64,000 bases of DNA from Auanema rhodensis (Eukaryota; Nematoda; Chromadorea; Rhabditida; Rhabditidae), in the NCBI GenBank assembly GCA_964057225.1, contig OZ059898.1, positions 1,550,001 through 1,614,000 of the forward strand, read 5' to 3'. This document shows, in pieces, positions 25,623 through 38,609 of this stretch. Below the pieces are notes generated by a model that saw only the letters and a program-made list of their open reading frames with translations, searched no databases and was not told the DNA's origin. Numbering within the stretch: the first letter of the stretch is position 1; each line of letters starts with the position of its first letter. The position numbers and the translations under genes are program-made.

Positions 25623-28430
25623 CGCTAGCTTAAAAATGCACCGAGATATCAACTGATATAAGTTCACACTTATATCCTCGATTTTCACCCTGAAGAATTA
25701 ATTTTTTTGTTGAATAACATTGTCCATCGTCTTTGCCTTGAAAAAAGGAATCTAAAAACATCTACTTTTTGCTAAATTATTTAGAAATTTTTCGAAAAAA
25801 TTTTTGTCAAAATGTTTTTGGAAGCAATGTTGAGTGTACATGGAAACTCAACATACACTAATGCATCATTTTTCAAACGATCATAACTAATTTTTGTATT
25901 AAGCGTTTCTCAATGTAGTATAGTGCATTCGATGCGGATTTTTAAGCTGCGTCGATCTGTGTTATCAGATTTGCGCTAGCTTAAAAATGCACCGTGAAAT
26001 CAACTGATATAAGTTCACACTTATATCCTCGATTTTCACCCTGAAGAATTAATTTTTTCGTTGAATAACATTGTCCATCGTCTTTGCCTTGAAAAAAGGA
26101 ATCTAAAAACATCTACTTTTTGCTAAATTATTTTGAAATTTTCTGAAAAAATTTTTGTCAAAATGTTTTTGGAAGCAATGTTGAGTGTACATGGAAACTC
26201 AACATACACTAATGCATCATTTTTCAAACGATCATAACTAATTTTTGTATTAAGCGTTTCTCAATGTAGTATAGTGCATTCGATGCGGATTTTTAAGCTG
26301 CGTCGATCTGTGTTATCAGATTTGCGCTAGCTTAAAAATGCACCGAGATATCAACTGATATAAGTTCACACATATATCCTCGATTTTCACCCTGAAGAAT
26401 TAATTTTTTTGTTGAATAACATTGTCCATCGTCTTTGCCTTGAAAAAAGGAATCTAAAAACATCTACTTTTTGCTAAATTAATTTGAAATTTTTCGAAAA
26501 AATTTTTGTAAAAATGTTTTTGGAAGCAATGTTGAGTGTACATGGAAACTCAACATACACTAATGCATCATTTTTCAAACGATCATAACTAATTTTTGTA
26601 TTAAGCGTTTCTCAAAGTAGTATAGTGCATTCGATGCGGATTTTTAAGCTGCGTCGATCTGTGTTATCAGATTTGCGCTAGCTTAAAAATGCACCGAGAT
26701 ATCAACTGATATAAGTTCACACTTATATCCTCGATTTTCACCCTGAAGAATTAATTTTTTTGTTGAATAACATTGTCCATCGTCTTTGCCTTGAAAAAAG
26801 GAATCTAAAAACATCTACTTTTTGCTAAATTATTTTGAAATTTTTCGAAAAAATTTTTGTCAAAATGTTTTTGGAAGCAATGTTGAGTGTACATGGAAAC
26901 TCAACATACACTAATGCATCATTTTTCAAACGATCATAACTAATTTTTGTATTAAGCGTTTCTCAAAGTAGTATAGTGCATTCGATGCGGATTTTTAAGC
27001 TGCGTCGATCTGTGTTATCAGATTTGCGCTAGCTTAAAAATGCACCGAGATATCAACTGATATAAGTTCACACTTATATCCTCGATTTTCACCCTGAAGA
27101 ATTAATTTTTTTGTTGAATAACATTGTCCATCGTCTTTGCCTTGAAAAAAGGAATCTAAAAACATCTACTTTTTGCTAAATTATTTAGAAATTTTTCGAA
27201 AAAATTTTTGTCAAAATGTTTTTGGAAGCAATGTTGAGTGTACATGGAAACTCAACATACACTAATGCATCATTTTTCAAACGATCATAACTAATTTTTG
27301 TATTAAGCGTTTCTCAGTGTAGTATAGTGCATTCGATGCGGATTTTTAAGCTGCGTCGATCTGTGTTATCAGATTTGCGCTAGCTTAAAAATGCACCGTG
27401 AAATCAACTGATATAAGTTCACACTTATATCCTCGATTTTCACCCTGAAGAATTAATTTTTTCGTTGAATAACATTGTCCATCGTCTTTGCCTTGAAAAA
27501 AGGAATCTAAAAACATCTACTTTTTGCTAAATTATTTTGAAATTTTCTGAAAAAATTTTTGTCAAAATGTTTTTGGAAGCAATGTTGAGTGTACATGGAA
27601 ACTCAACATACACTAATGCATCATTTTTCAAACGATCATAACTAATTTTTGTATTAAGCGTTTCTCAATGTAGTATAGTGCATTCGATGCGGATTTTTAA
27701 GCTGCGTCGATCTGTGTTATCAGATTTGCGCTAGCTTAAAAATGCACCGAGATATCAACTGATATAAGTTCACACATATATCCTCGATTTTCACCCTGAA
27801 GAATTAATTTTTTTGTTGAATAACATTGTCCATCGTCTTTGCCTTGAAAAAAGGAATCTAAAAACATCTACTTTTTGCTAAATTAATTTGAAATTTTTCG
27901 AAAAAATTTTTGTAAAAATGTTTTTGGAAGCAATGTTGAGTGTACATGGAAACTCAACATACACTAATGCATCATTTTTCAAACGATCATAACTAATTTT
28001 TGTATTAAGCGTTTCTCAAAGTAGTATAGTGCATTCGATGCGGATTTTTAAGCTGCGTCGATCTGTGTTATCAGATTTGCGCTAGCTTAAAAATGCACCG
28101 AGATATCAACTGATATAAGTTCACACTTATATCCTCGATTTTCACCCTGAAGAATTAATTTTTTTGTTGAATAACATTGTCCATCGTCTTTGCCTTGAAA
28201 AAAGGAATCTAAAAACATCTACTTTTTGCTAAATTATTTTGAAATTTTTCGAAAAAATTTTTGTCAAAATGTTTTTGGAAGCAATGTTGAGTGTACATGG
28301 AAACTCAACATACACTAATGCATCATTTTTCAAACGATCATAACTAATTTTTGTATTAAGCGTTTCTCAAAGTAGTATAGTGCATTCGATGCGGATTTTT
28401 AAGCTGCGTCGATCTGTGTTATCAGATTTG
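25623..28430. repeat. 4-monomer duplication P-R-U-X, two copies (1404 bp each)
   Basis: 25623-27026 and 27027-28430 both read P, R, U, X. U (26325 and 27729) has the rare trio 48A, 158A and 186A plus 292A. X (26676 and 28080) has 86T and 292A without the other three. The P at 27027 has a private G at position 291. The second copy leads straight into another copy of the B-V-W-B landmark run. Confidence 0.75.
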
Positions 28431-31238
28431 CGCTAGCTTAAAAATGCACCGAGATATCAACTGATATAAGTTCACACTTATATCCTCGATTTTCACCCTG
28501 AAGATTTAATTTTTTCGTTGAATAACATTGTCCATCGTCTTTGCCTTGAAAAATGGAATCTAAAAACATCTACTTTTTGCTAAATTATTTTGAAATTTTT
28601 CGAAAAAATTTTTGTCAAAATGTTTTTGGAAGCAATGTTGAGTGTACATGGAAACTCAACATACACTAATGCATCATTTTTCAAACGATCATAACTAATT
28701 TTTGTATTAAGCGTTTCTCAATGTAGTATAGTGCATTCGATGCGGATTTTTAAGCTGCGTCGATCTGTGTTATCAGATTTGCGCTAGCTTAAAAATGCAC
28801 CGAGATATCAACTGATATAAGTTCACACTTATATCCTCGATTTTCACCCTGAAGAATTAATTTTTTTGTTGAATAACACTGTCCATCGTCTTTGCCTTGA
28901 AAAATGGAATCTAAAAACATCTACTTTTTGCTAAACTATTTTGAAATTTTTCGAAAAAATTTTTGTCAAAATGTTTTTGGAAGCAATGTTGAGTGTACAT
29001 GGAAACTCAACATACACTAATGCATCATTTTTCAAACGATCATAACTAATTTTTGTATTGAGCGTTTCTCAAAGTAGTATAGTGCATTCGATGCGGATTT
29101 TTAAGCTGCGTCGATCTGTGTTATCAGATTTGCGCTAGCTTAAAAATGCACCGAGATATCAACTGATATAAGTTCACACTTATATCCTCGATTTTCACCC
29201 TGAAGAATTAATTTTTTCGTTGAATAACATTGTCCATCGTCTTTGCCTTGAAAAAAGGAATTCAAAAACATCTACTTTTTGCTAAATTATTTTGAAATTT
29301 TCTGAAAAAATTTTTGTCAAAATGTTTTTGGAAGCAATGTTGAGTGTACATGGAAACTCAACATACACTAATGCATCATTTTTCAAACGATCATAACTAA
29401 TTTTTGTATTAAGCGTTTCTCAATGTAGTATAGTGCATTCGATGCGGATTTTTAAGCTGCGTCGATCTGTGTTATCAAATTTGCGCTAGCTTAAAAATGC
29501 ACCGAGATATCAACTGATATAAGTTCACACTTATATCCTCGATTTTCACCCTGAAGATTTAATTTTTTCGTTGAATAACATTGTCCATCGTCTTTGCCTT
29601 GAAAAATGGAATCTAAAAACATCTACTTTTTGCTAAATTATTTTGAAATTTTTCGAAAAAATTTTTGTCAAAATGTTTTTGGAAGCAATGTTGAGTGTAC
29701 ATGGAAACTCAACATACACTAATGCATCATTTTTCAAACGATCATAACTAATTTTTGTATTAAGCGTTTCTCAATGTAGTATAGTGCATTCGATGCGGAT
29801 TTTTAAGCTGCGTCGATCTGTGTTATCAGATTTGCGCTAGCTTAAAAATGCACCGAGATATCAACTGATATAAGTTCACACTTATATCCTCGATTTTCAC
29901 CCTGAAGAATTAATTTTTTTGTTGAATAACATTGTCCATCGTCTTTGCCTTGAAAAAAGGAATCTAAAAACATCTACTTTTTGCTAAATTATTTAGAAAT
30001 TTTTCGAAAAAATTTTTGTCAAAATGTTTTTGGAAGCAATGTTGAGTGTACATGGAAACTCAACATACACTAATGCATCATTTTTCAAACGATCATAACT
30101 AATTTTTGTATTAAGCGTTTCTCAATGTAGTATAGTGCATTCGATGCGGATTTTTAAGCTGCGTCGATCTGTGTTATCAGATTTGCGCTAGCTTAAAAAT
30201 GCACCGTGAAATCAACTGATATAAGTTCACACTTATATCCTCGATTTTCACCCTGAAGAATTAATTTTTTCGTTGAATAACATTGTCCATCGTCTTTGCC
30301 TTGAAAAAAGGAATCTAAAAACATCTACTTTTTGCTAAATTATTTTGAAATTTTCTGAAAAAATTTTTGTCAAAATGTTTTTGGAAGCAATGTTGAGTGT
30401 ACATGGAAACTCAACATACACTAATGCATCATTTTTCAAACGATCATAACTAATTTTTGTATTAAGCGTTTCTCAATGTAGTATAGTGCATTCGATGCGG
30501 ATTTTTAAGCTGCGTCGATCTGTGTTATCAGATTTGCGCTAGCTTAAAAATGCACCGAGATATCAACTGATATAAGTTCACACTTATATCCTCGATTTTC
30601 ACCCTGAAGAATTAATTTTTTTGTTGAATAACATTGTCCATCGTCTTTGCCTTGAAAAAAGGAATCTAAAAACATCTACTTTTTGCTAAATTATTTAGAA
30701 ATTTTTCGAAAAAATTTTTGTCAAAATGTTTTTGGAAGCAATGTTGAGTGTACATGGAAACTCAACATACACTAATGCATCATTTTTCAAACGATCATAA
30801 CTAATTTTTGTATTAAGCGTTTCTCAATGTAGTATAGTGCATTCGATGCGGATTTTTAAGCTGCGTCGATCTGTGTTATCAGATTTGCGCTAGCTTAAAA
30901 ATGCACCGTGAAATCAACTGATATAAGTTCACACTTATATCCTCGATTTTCACCCTGAAGATTTAATTTTTTCGTTGAATAACATTGTCCATCGTCTTTG
31001 CCTTGAAAAATGGAATCTAAAAACATCTACTTTTTGCTAAATTATTTTGAAATTTTTCGAAAAAATTTTTGTCAAAATGTTTTTGGAAGCAATGTTGAGT
31101 GTACATGGAAACTCAACATACACTAATGCATCATTTTTCAAACGATCATAACTAATTTTTGTATTAAGCGTTTCTCAATGTAGTATAGTGCATTCGATGC
31201 GGATTTTTAAGCTGCGTCGATCTGTGTTATCAGATTTG
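27729..31238. repeat. Partial third copy of the 20-monomer block (10 monomers)
   Basis: The order is U, X, B, V (28782), W (29133), B, P, R, P, S. It follows the start of the 20-monomer block with an added X. V here lies 8423 bp after V in copy 2, which is 24 monomers less the 1-bp deletion at about 24392. After S at 30888 the order departs from copies 1 and 2. Confidence 0.75.
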
Positions 31239-32291
31239 CGCTAGCTTAAAAATGCACCGTGAAATCAACTGATATAAGTTCACACTTATATCCTCGATTT
31301 TCACCCTGAAGAATTAATTTTTTCGTTGAATAACATTGTCCATCGTCTTTGCCTTGAAAAAAGGAATCTAAAAACATCTACTTTTTGCTAAATTATTTTG
31401 AAATTTTCTGAAAAAATTTTTGTCAAAATGTTTTTGGAAGCAATGTTGAGTGTACATGGAAACTCAACATACACTAATGCATCATTTTTCAAACGATCAT
31501 AACTAATTTTTGTATTAAGCGTTTCTCAATGTAGTATAGTGCATTCGATGCGGATTTTTAAGCTGCGTCGATCTGTGTTATCAGATTTGCGCTAGCTTAA
31601 AAATGCACCGTGAAATCAACTGATATAAGTTCACACTTATATCCTCGATTTTCACCCTGAAGATTTAATTTTTTCGTTGAATAACATTGTCCATCGTCTT
31701 TGCCTTGAAAAATGGAATCTAAAAACATCTACTTTTTGCTAAATTATTTTGAAATTTTTCGAAAAAATTTTTGTCAAAATGTTTTTGGAAGCAATGTTGA
31801 GTGTACATGGAAACTCAACATACACTAATGCATCATTTTTCAAACGATCATAACTAATTTTTGTATTAAGCGTTTCTCAATGTAGTATAGTGCATTCGAT
31901 GCGGATTTTTAAGCTGCGTCGATCTGTGTTATCAGATTTGCGCTAGCTTAAAAATGCACCGTGAAATCAACTGATATAAGTTCACACTTATATCCTCGAT
32001 TTTCACCCTGAAGATTTAATTTTTTCGTTGAATAACATTGTCCATCGTCTTTGCCTTGAAAAATGGAATCTAAAAACATCTACTTTTTGCTAAATTATTT
32101 TGAAATTTTTCGAAAAAATTTTTGTCAAAATGTTTTTGGAAGCAATGTTGAGTGTACATGGAAACTCAACATACACTAATGCATCATTTTTCAAACGATC
32201 ATAACTAATTTTTGTATTAAGCGTTTCTCAATGTAGTATAGTGCATTCGATGCGGATTTTTAAGCTGCGTCGATCTGTGTTATCAGATTTG
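31239..32291. repeat. Three-monomer linker R-S-S
   Basis: R at 31239, then S at 31590 and 31941. The S pair looks identical and matches the S-S pairs in the 9-monomer repeat that follows. Confidence 0.6.
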
Positions 32292-35200
32292 CGCTAGCTT
32301 AAAAATGCACCGAGATATCAACTGATATAAGTTCACACTTATATCCTCGATTTTCACCCTGAAGAATTAATTTTTTTGTTGAATAACATTGTCCATCGTC
32401 TTTGCCTTGAAAAAAGGAATCTAAAAACATCTACTTTTTGCTAAATTATTTAGAAATTTTTCGAAAAAATTTTTGTCAAAATGTTTTTGGAAGCAATGTT
32501 GAGTGTACATGGAAACTCAACATACACTAATGCATCATTTTTCAAACGATCATAACTAATTTTTGTATTAAGCGTTTCTCAATGTAGTATAGTGCATTCG
32601 ATGCGGATTTTTAAGCTGCGTCGATCTGTGTTATCAGATTTGCGCTAGCTTAAAAATGCACCGTGAAATCAACTGATATAAGTTCACACTTATATCCTCG
32701 ATTTTCACCCTGAAGAATTAATTTTTTCGTTGAATAACATTGTCCATCGTCTTTGCCTTGAAAAAAGGAATCTAAAAACATCTACTTTTTGCTAAATTAT
32801 TTTGAAATTTTCTGAAAAAATTTTTGTCAAAATGTTTTTGGAAGCAATGTTGAGTGTACATGGAAACTCAACATACACTAATGCATCATTTTTCAAACGA
32901 TCATAACTAATTTTTGTATTAAGCGTTTCTCAATGTAGTATAGTGCATTCGATGCGGATTTTTAAGCTGCGTCGATCTGTGTTATCAGATTTGCGCTAGC
33001 TTAAAAATGCACCGAGATATCAACTGATATAAGTTCACACTTATATCCTCGATTTTCACCCTGAAGAATTAATTTTTTTGTTGAATAACATTGTCCATCG
33101 TCTTTGCCTTGAAAAAAGGAATCTAAAAACATCTACTTTTTGCTAAATTATTTAGAAATTTTTCGAAAAAATTTTTGTCAAAATGTTTTTGGAAGCAATG
33201 TTGAGTGTACATGGAAACTCAACATACACTAATGCATCATTTTTCAAACGATCATAACTAATTTTTGTATTAAGCGTTTCTCAATGTAGTATAGTGCATT
33301 CGATGCGGATTTTTAAGCTGCGTCGATCTGTGTTATCAGATTTGCGCTAGCTTAAAAATGCACCGTGAAATCAACTGATATAAGTTCACACTTATATCCT
33401 CGATTTTCACCCTGAAGATTTAATTTTTTCGTTGAATAACATTGTCCATCGTCTTTGCCTTGAAAAATGGAATCTAAAAACATCTACTTTTTGCTAAATT
33501 ATTTTGAAATTTTTCGAAAAAATTTTTGTCAAAATGTTTTTGGAAGCAATGTTGAGTGTACATGGAAACTCAACATACACTAATGCATCATTTTTCAAAC
33601 GATCATAACTAATTTTTGTATTAAGCGTTTCTCAATGTAGTATAGTGCATTCGATGCGGATTTTTAAGCTGCGTCGATCTGTGTTATCAGATTTGCGCTA
33701 GCTTAAAAATGCACCGTGAAATCAACTGATATAAGTTCACACTTATATCCTCGATTTTCACCCTGAAGATTTAATTTTTTCGTTGAATAACATTGTCCAT
33801 CGTCTTTGCCTTGAAAAATGGAATCTAAAAACATCTACTTTTTGCTAAATTATTTTGAAATTTTTCGAAAAAATTTTTGTCAAAATGTTTTTGGAAGCAA
33901 TGTTGAGTGTACATGGAAACTCAACATACACTAATGCATCATTTTTCAAACGATCATAACTAATTTTTGTATTAAGCGTTTCTCAATGTAGTATAGTGCA
34001 TTCGATGCGGATTTTTAAGCTGCGTCGATCTGTGTTATCAGATTTGCGCTAGCTTAAAAATGCACCGAGATATCAACTGATATAAGTTCACACTTATATC
34101 CTCGATTTTCACCCTGAAGAATTAATTTTTTTGTTGAATAACATTGTCCATCGTCTTTGCCTTGAAAAAAGGAATCTAAAAACATCTACTTTTTGCTAAA
34201 TTATTTAGAAATTTTTCGAAAAAATTTTTGTCAAAATGTTTTTGGAAGCAATGTTGAGTGTACATGGAAACTCAACATACACTAATGCATCATTTTTCAA
34301 ACGATCATAACTAATTTTTGTATTAAGCGTTTCTCAATGTAGTATAGTGCATTCGATGCGGATTTTTAAGCTGCGTCGATCTGTGTTATCAGATTTGCGC
34401 TAGCTTAAAAATGCACCGTGAAATCAACTGATATAAGTTCACACTTATATCCTCGATTTTCACCCTGAAGAATTAATTTTTTCGTTGAATAACATTGTCC
34501 ATCGTCTTTGCCTTGAAAAAAGGAATCTAAAAACATCTACTTTTTGCTAAATTATTTTGAAATTTTCTGAAAAAATTTTTGTCAAAATGTTTTTGGAAGC
34601 AATGTTGAGTGTACATGGAAACTCAACATACACTAATGCATCATTTTTCAAACGATCATAACTAATTTTTGTATTAAGCGTTTCTCAATGTAGTATAGTG
34701 CATTCGATGCGGATTTTTAAGCTGCGTCGATCTGTGTTATCAGATTTGCGCTAGCTTAAAAATGCACCGAGATATCAACTGATATAAGTTCACACTTATA
34801 TCCTCGATTTTCACCCTGAAGAATTAATTTTTTTGTTGAATAACATTGTCCATCGTCTTTGCCTTGAAAAAAGGAATCTAAAAACATCTACTTTTTGCTA
34901 AATTATTTAGAAATTTTTCGAAAAAATTTTTGTCAAAATGTTTTTGGAAGCAATGTTGAGTGTACATGGAAACTCAACATACACTAATGCATCATTTTTC
35001 AAACGATCATAACTAATTTTTGTATTAAGCGTTTCTCAATGTAGTATAGTGCATTCGATGCGGATTTTTAAGCTGCGTCGATCTGTGTTATCAGATTTGC
35101 GCTAGCTTAAAAATGCACCGTGAAATCAACTGATATAAGTTCACACTTATATCCTCGATTTTCACCCTGAAGATTTAATTTTTTCGTTGAATAACATTGT

Positions 35201-38200
35201 CCATCGTCTTTGCCTTGAAAAATGGAATCTAAAAACATCTACTTTTTGCTAAATTATTTTGAAATTTTTCGAAAAAATTTTTGTCAAAATGTTTTTGGAA
35301 GCAATGTTGAGTGTACATGGAAACTCAACATACACTAATGCATCATTTTTCAAACGATCATAACTAATTTTTGTATTAAGCGTTTCTCAATGTAGTATAG
35401 TGCATTCGATGCGGATTTTTAAGCTGCGTCGATCTGTGTTATCAGATTTGCGCTAGCTTAAAAATGCACCGAGATATCAACTGATATAAGTTCACACTTA
35501 TATCCTCGATTTTCACCCTGAAGAATTAATTTTTTTGTTGAATAACATTGTCCATCGTCTTTGCCTTGAAAAAAGGAATCTAAAAACATCTACTTTTTGC
35601 TAAATTATTTAGAAATTTTTCGAAAAAATTTTTGTCAAAATGTTTTTGGAAGCAATGTTGAGTGTACATGGAAACTCAACATACACTAATGCATCATTTT
35701 TCAAACGATCATAACTAATTTTTGTATTAAGCGTTTCTCAATGTAGTATAGTGCATTCGATGCGGATTTTTAAGCTGCGTCGATCTGTGTTATCAGATTT
35801 GCGCTAGCTTAAAAATGCACCGTGAAATCAACTGATATAAGTTCACACTTATATCCTCGATTTTCACCCTGAAGAATTAATTTTTTCGTTGAATAACATT
35901 GTCCATCGTCTTTGCCTTGAAAAAAGGAATCTAAAAACATCTACTTTTTGCTAAATTATTTTGAAATTTTCTGAAAAAATTTTTGTCAAAATGTTTTTGG
36001 AAGCAATGTTGAGTGTACATGGAAACTCAACATACACTAATGCATCATTTTTCAAACGATCATAACTAATTTTTGTATTAAGCGTTTCTCAATGTAGTAT
36101 AGTGCATTCGATGCGGATTTTTAAGCTGCGTCGATCTGTGTTATCAGATTTGCGCTAGCTTAAAAATGCACCGAGATATCAACTGATATAAGTTCACACT
36201 TATATCCTCGATTTTCACCCTGAAGAATTAATTTTTTTGTTGAATAACATTGTCCATCGTCTTTGCCTTGAAAAAAGGAATCTAAAAACATCTACTTTTT
36301 GCTAAATTATTTAGAAATTTTTCGAAAAAATTTTTGTCAAAATGTTTTTGGAAGCAATGTTGAGTGTACATGGAAACTCAACATACACTAATGCATCATT
36401 TTTCAAACGATCATAACTAATTTTTGTATTAAGCGTTTCTCAATGTAGTATAGTGCATTCGATGCGGATTTTTAAGCTGCGTCGATCTGTGTTATCAGAT
36501 TTGCGCTAGCTTAAAAATGCACCGTGAAATCAACTGATATAAGTTCACACTTATATCCTCGATTTTCACCCTGAAGATTTAATTTTTTCGTTGAATAACA
36601 TTGTCCATCGTCTTTGCCTTGAAAAATGGAATCTAAAAACATCTACTTTTTGCTAAATTATTTTGAAATTTTTCGAAAAAATTTTTGTCAAAATGTTTTT
36701 GGAAGCAATGTTGAGTGTACATGGAAACTCAACATACACTAATGCATCATTTTTCAAACGATCATAACTAATTTTTGTATTAAGCGTTTCTCAATGTAGT
36801 ATAGTGCATTCGATGCGGATTTTTAAGCTGCGTCGATCTGTGTTATCAGATTTGCGCTAGCTTAAAAATGCACCGTGAAATCAACTGATATAAGTTCACA
36901 CTTATATCCTCGATTTTCACCCTGAAGATTTAATTTTTTCGTTGAATAACATTGTCCATCGTCTTTGCCTTGAAAAATGGAATCTAAAAACATCTACTTT
37001 TTGCTAAATTATTTTGAAATTTTTCGAAAAAATTTTTGTCAAAATGTTTTTGGAAGCAATGTTGAGTGTACATGGAAACTCAACATACACTAATGCATCA
37101 TTTTTCAAACGATCATAACTAATTTTTGTATTAAGCGTTTCTCAATGTAGTATAGTGCATTCGATGCGGATTTTTAAGCTGCGTCGATCTGTGTTATCAG
37201 ATTTGCGCTAGCTTAAAAATGCACCGAGATATCAACTGATATAAGTTCACACTTATATCCTCGATTTTCACCCTGAAGAATTAATTTTTTTGTTGAATAA
37301 CATTGTCCATCGTCTTTGCCTTGAAAAAAGGAATCTAAAAACATCTACTTTTTGCTAAATTATTTAGAAATTTTTCGAAAAAATTTTTGTCAAAATGTTT
37401 TTGGAAGCAATGTTGAGTGTACATGGAAACTCAACATACACTAATGCATCATTTTTCAAACGATCATAACTAATTTTTGTATTAAGCGTTTCTCAATGTA
37501 GTATAGTGCATTCGATGCGGATTTTTAAGCTGCGTCGATCTGTGTTATCAGATTTGCGCTAGCTTAAAAATGCACCGTGAAATCAACTGATATAAGTTCA
37601 CACTTATATCCTCGATTTTCACCCTGAAGAATTAATTTTTTCGTTGAATAACATTGTCCATCGTCTTTGCCTTGAAAAAAGGAATCTAAAAACATCTACT
37701 TTTTGCTAAATTATTTTGAAATTTTCTGAAAAAATTTTTGTCAAAATGTTTTTGGAAGCAATGTTGAGTGTACATGGAAACTCAACATACACTAATGCAT
37801 CATTTTTCAAACGATCATAACTAATTTTTGTATTAAGCGTTTCTCAATGTAGTATAGTGCATTCGATGCGGATTTTTAAGCTGCGTCGATCTGTGTTATC
37901 AGATTTGCGCTAGCTTAAAAATGCACCGAGATATCAACTGATATAAGTTCACACTTATATCCTCGATTTTCACCCTGAAGAATTAATTTTTTTGTTGAAT
38001 AACATTGTCCATCGTCTTTGCCTTGAAAAAAGGAATCTAAAAACATCTACTTTTTGCTAAATTATTTAGAAATTTTTCGAAAAAATTTTTGTCAAAATGT
38101 TTTTGGAAGCAATGTTGAGTGTACATGGAAACTCAACATACACTAATGCATCATTTTTCAAACGATCATAACTAATTTTTGTATTAAGCGTTTCTCAATG

Positions 38201-38609
38201 TAGTATAGTGCATTCGATGCGGATTTTTAAGCTGCGTCGATCTGTGTTATCAGATTTGCGCTAGCTTAAAAATGCACCGTGAAATCAACTGATATAAGTT
38301 CACACTTATATCCTCGATTTTCACCCTGAAGATTTAATTTTTTCGTTGAATAACATTGTCCATCGTCTTTGCCTTGAAAAATGGAATCTAAAAACATCTA
38401 CTTTTTGCTAAATTATTTTGAAATTTTTCGAAAAAATTTTTGTCAAAATGTTTTTGGAAGCAATGTTGAGTGTACATGGAAACTCAACATACACTAATGC
38501 ATCATTTTTCAAACGATCATAACTAATTTTTGTATTAAGCGTTTCTCAATGTAGTATAGTGCATTCGATGCGGATTTTTAAGCTGCGTCGATCTGTGTTA
38601 TCAGATTTG
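32292..38609. repeat. 9-monomer HOR, two copies (3159 bp each)
   Basis: 32292-35450 and 35451-38609 both read P, R, P, S, S, P, R, P, S. I saw no difference between the two copies. Each 9-monomer unit is itself a 5-monomer and a 4-monomer version of the same P-R-P-S motif, so two levels of duplication are visible. There are no private mutations by eye, which makes this one of the most recently amplified parts of the window. Confidence 0.8.

Larger units (their letters stand above)
19657..26324. repeat. 20-monomer HOR block, copy 2, one monomer short
   Basis: V recurs at 20359 and W at 20710, exactly 7020 bp after their copy-1 counterparts (20 x 351). The order then follows copy 1 through the S-variant at 22465. 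The next two monomers of copy 1 (B and R) are replaced by one hybrid at 22816. From 23167 the order P, S, P, R, P, R, R, P, R matches copy 1 again, giving 19 monomers in all. The first monomer is full subtype U, with 158A and 186A that copy 1 lacks at 12637. A 1-bp deletion falls in the R monomer at 24220. Confidence 0.85.
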
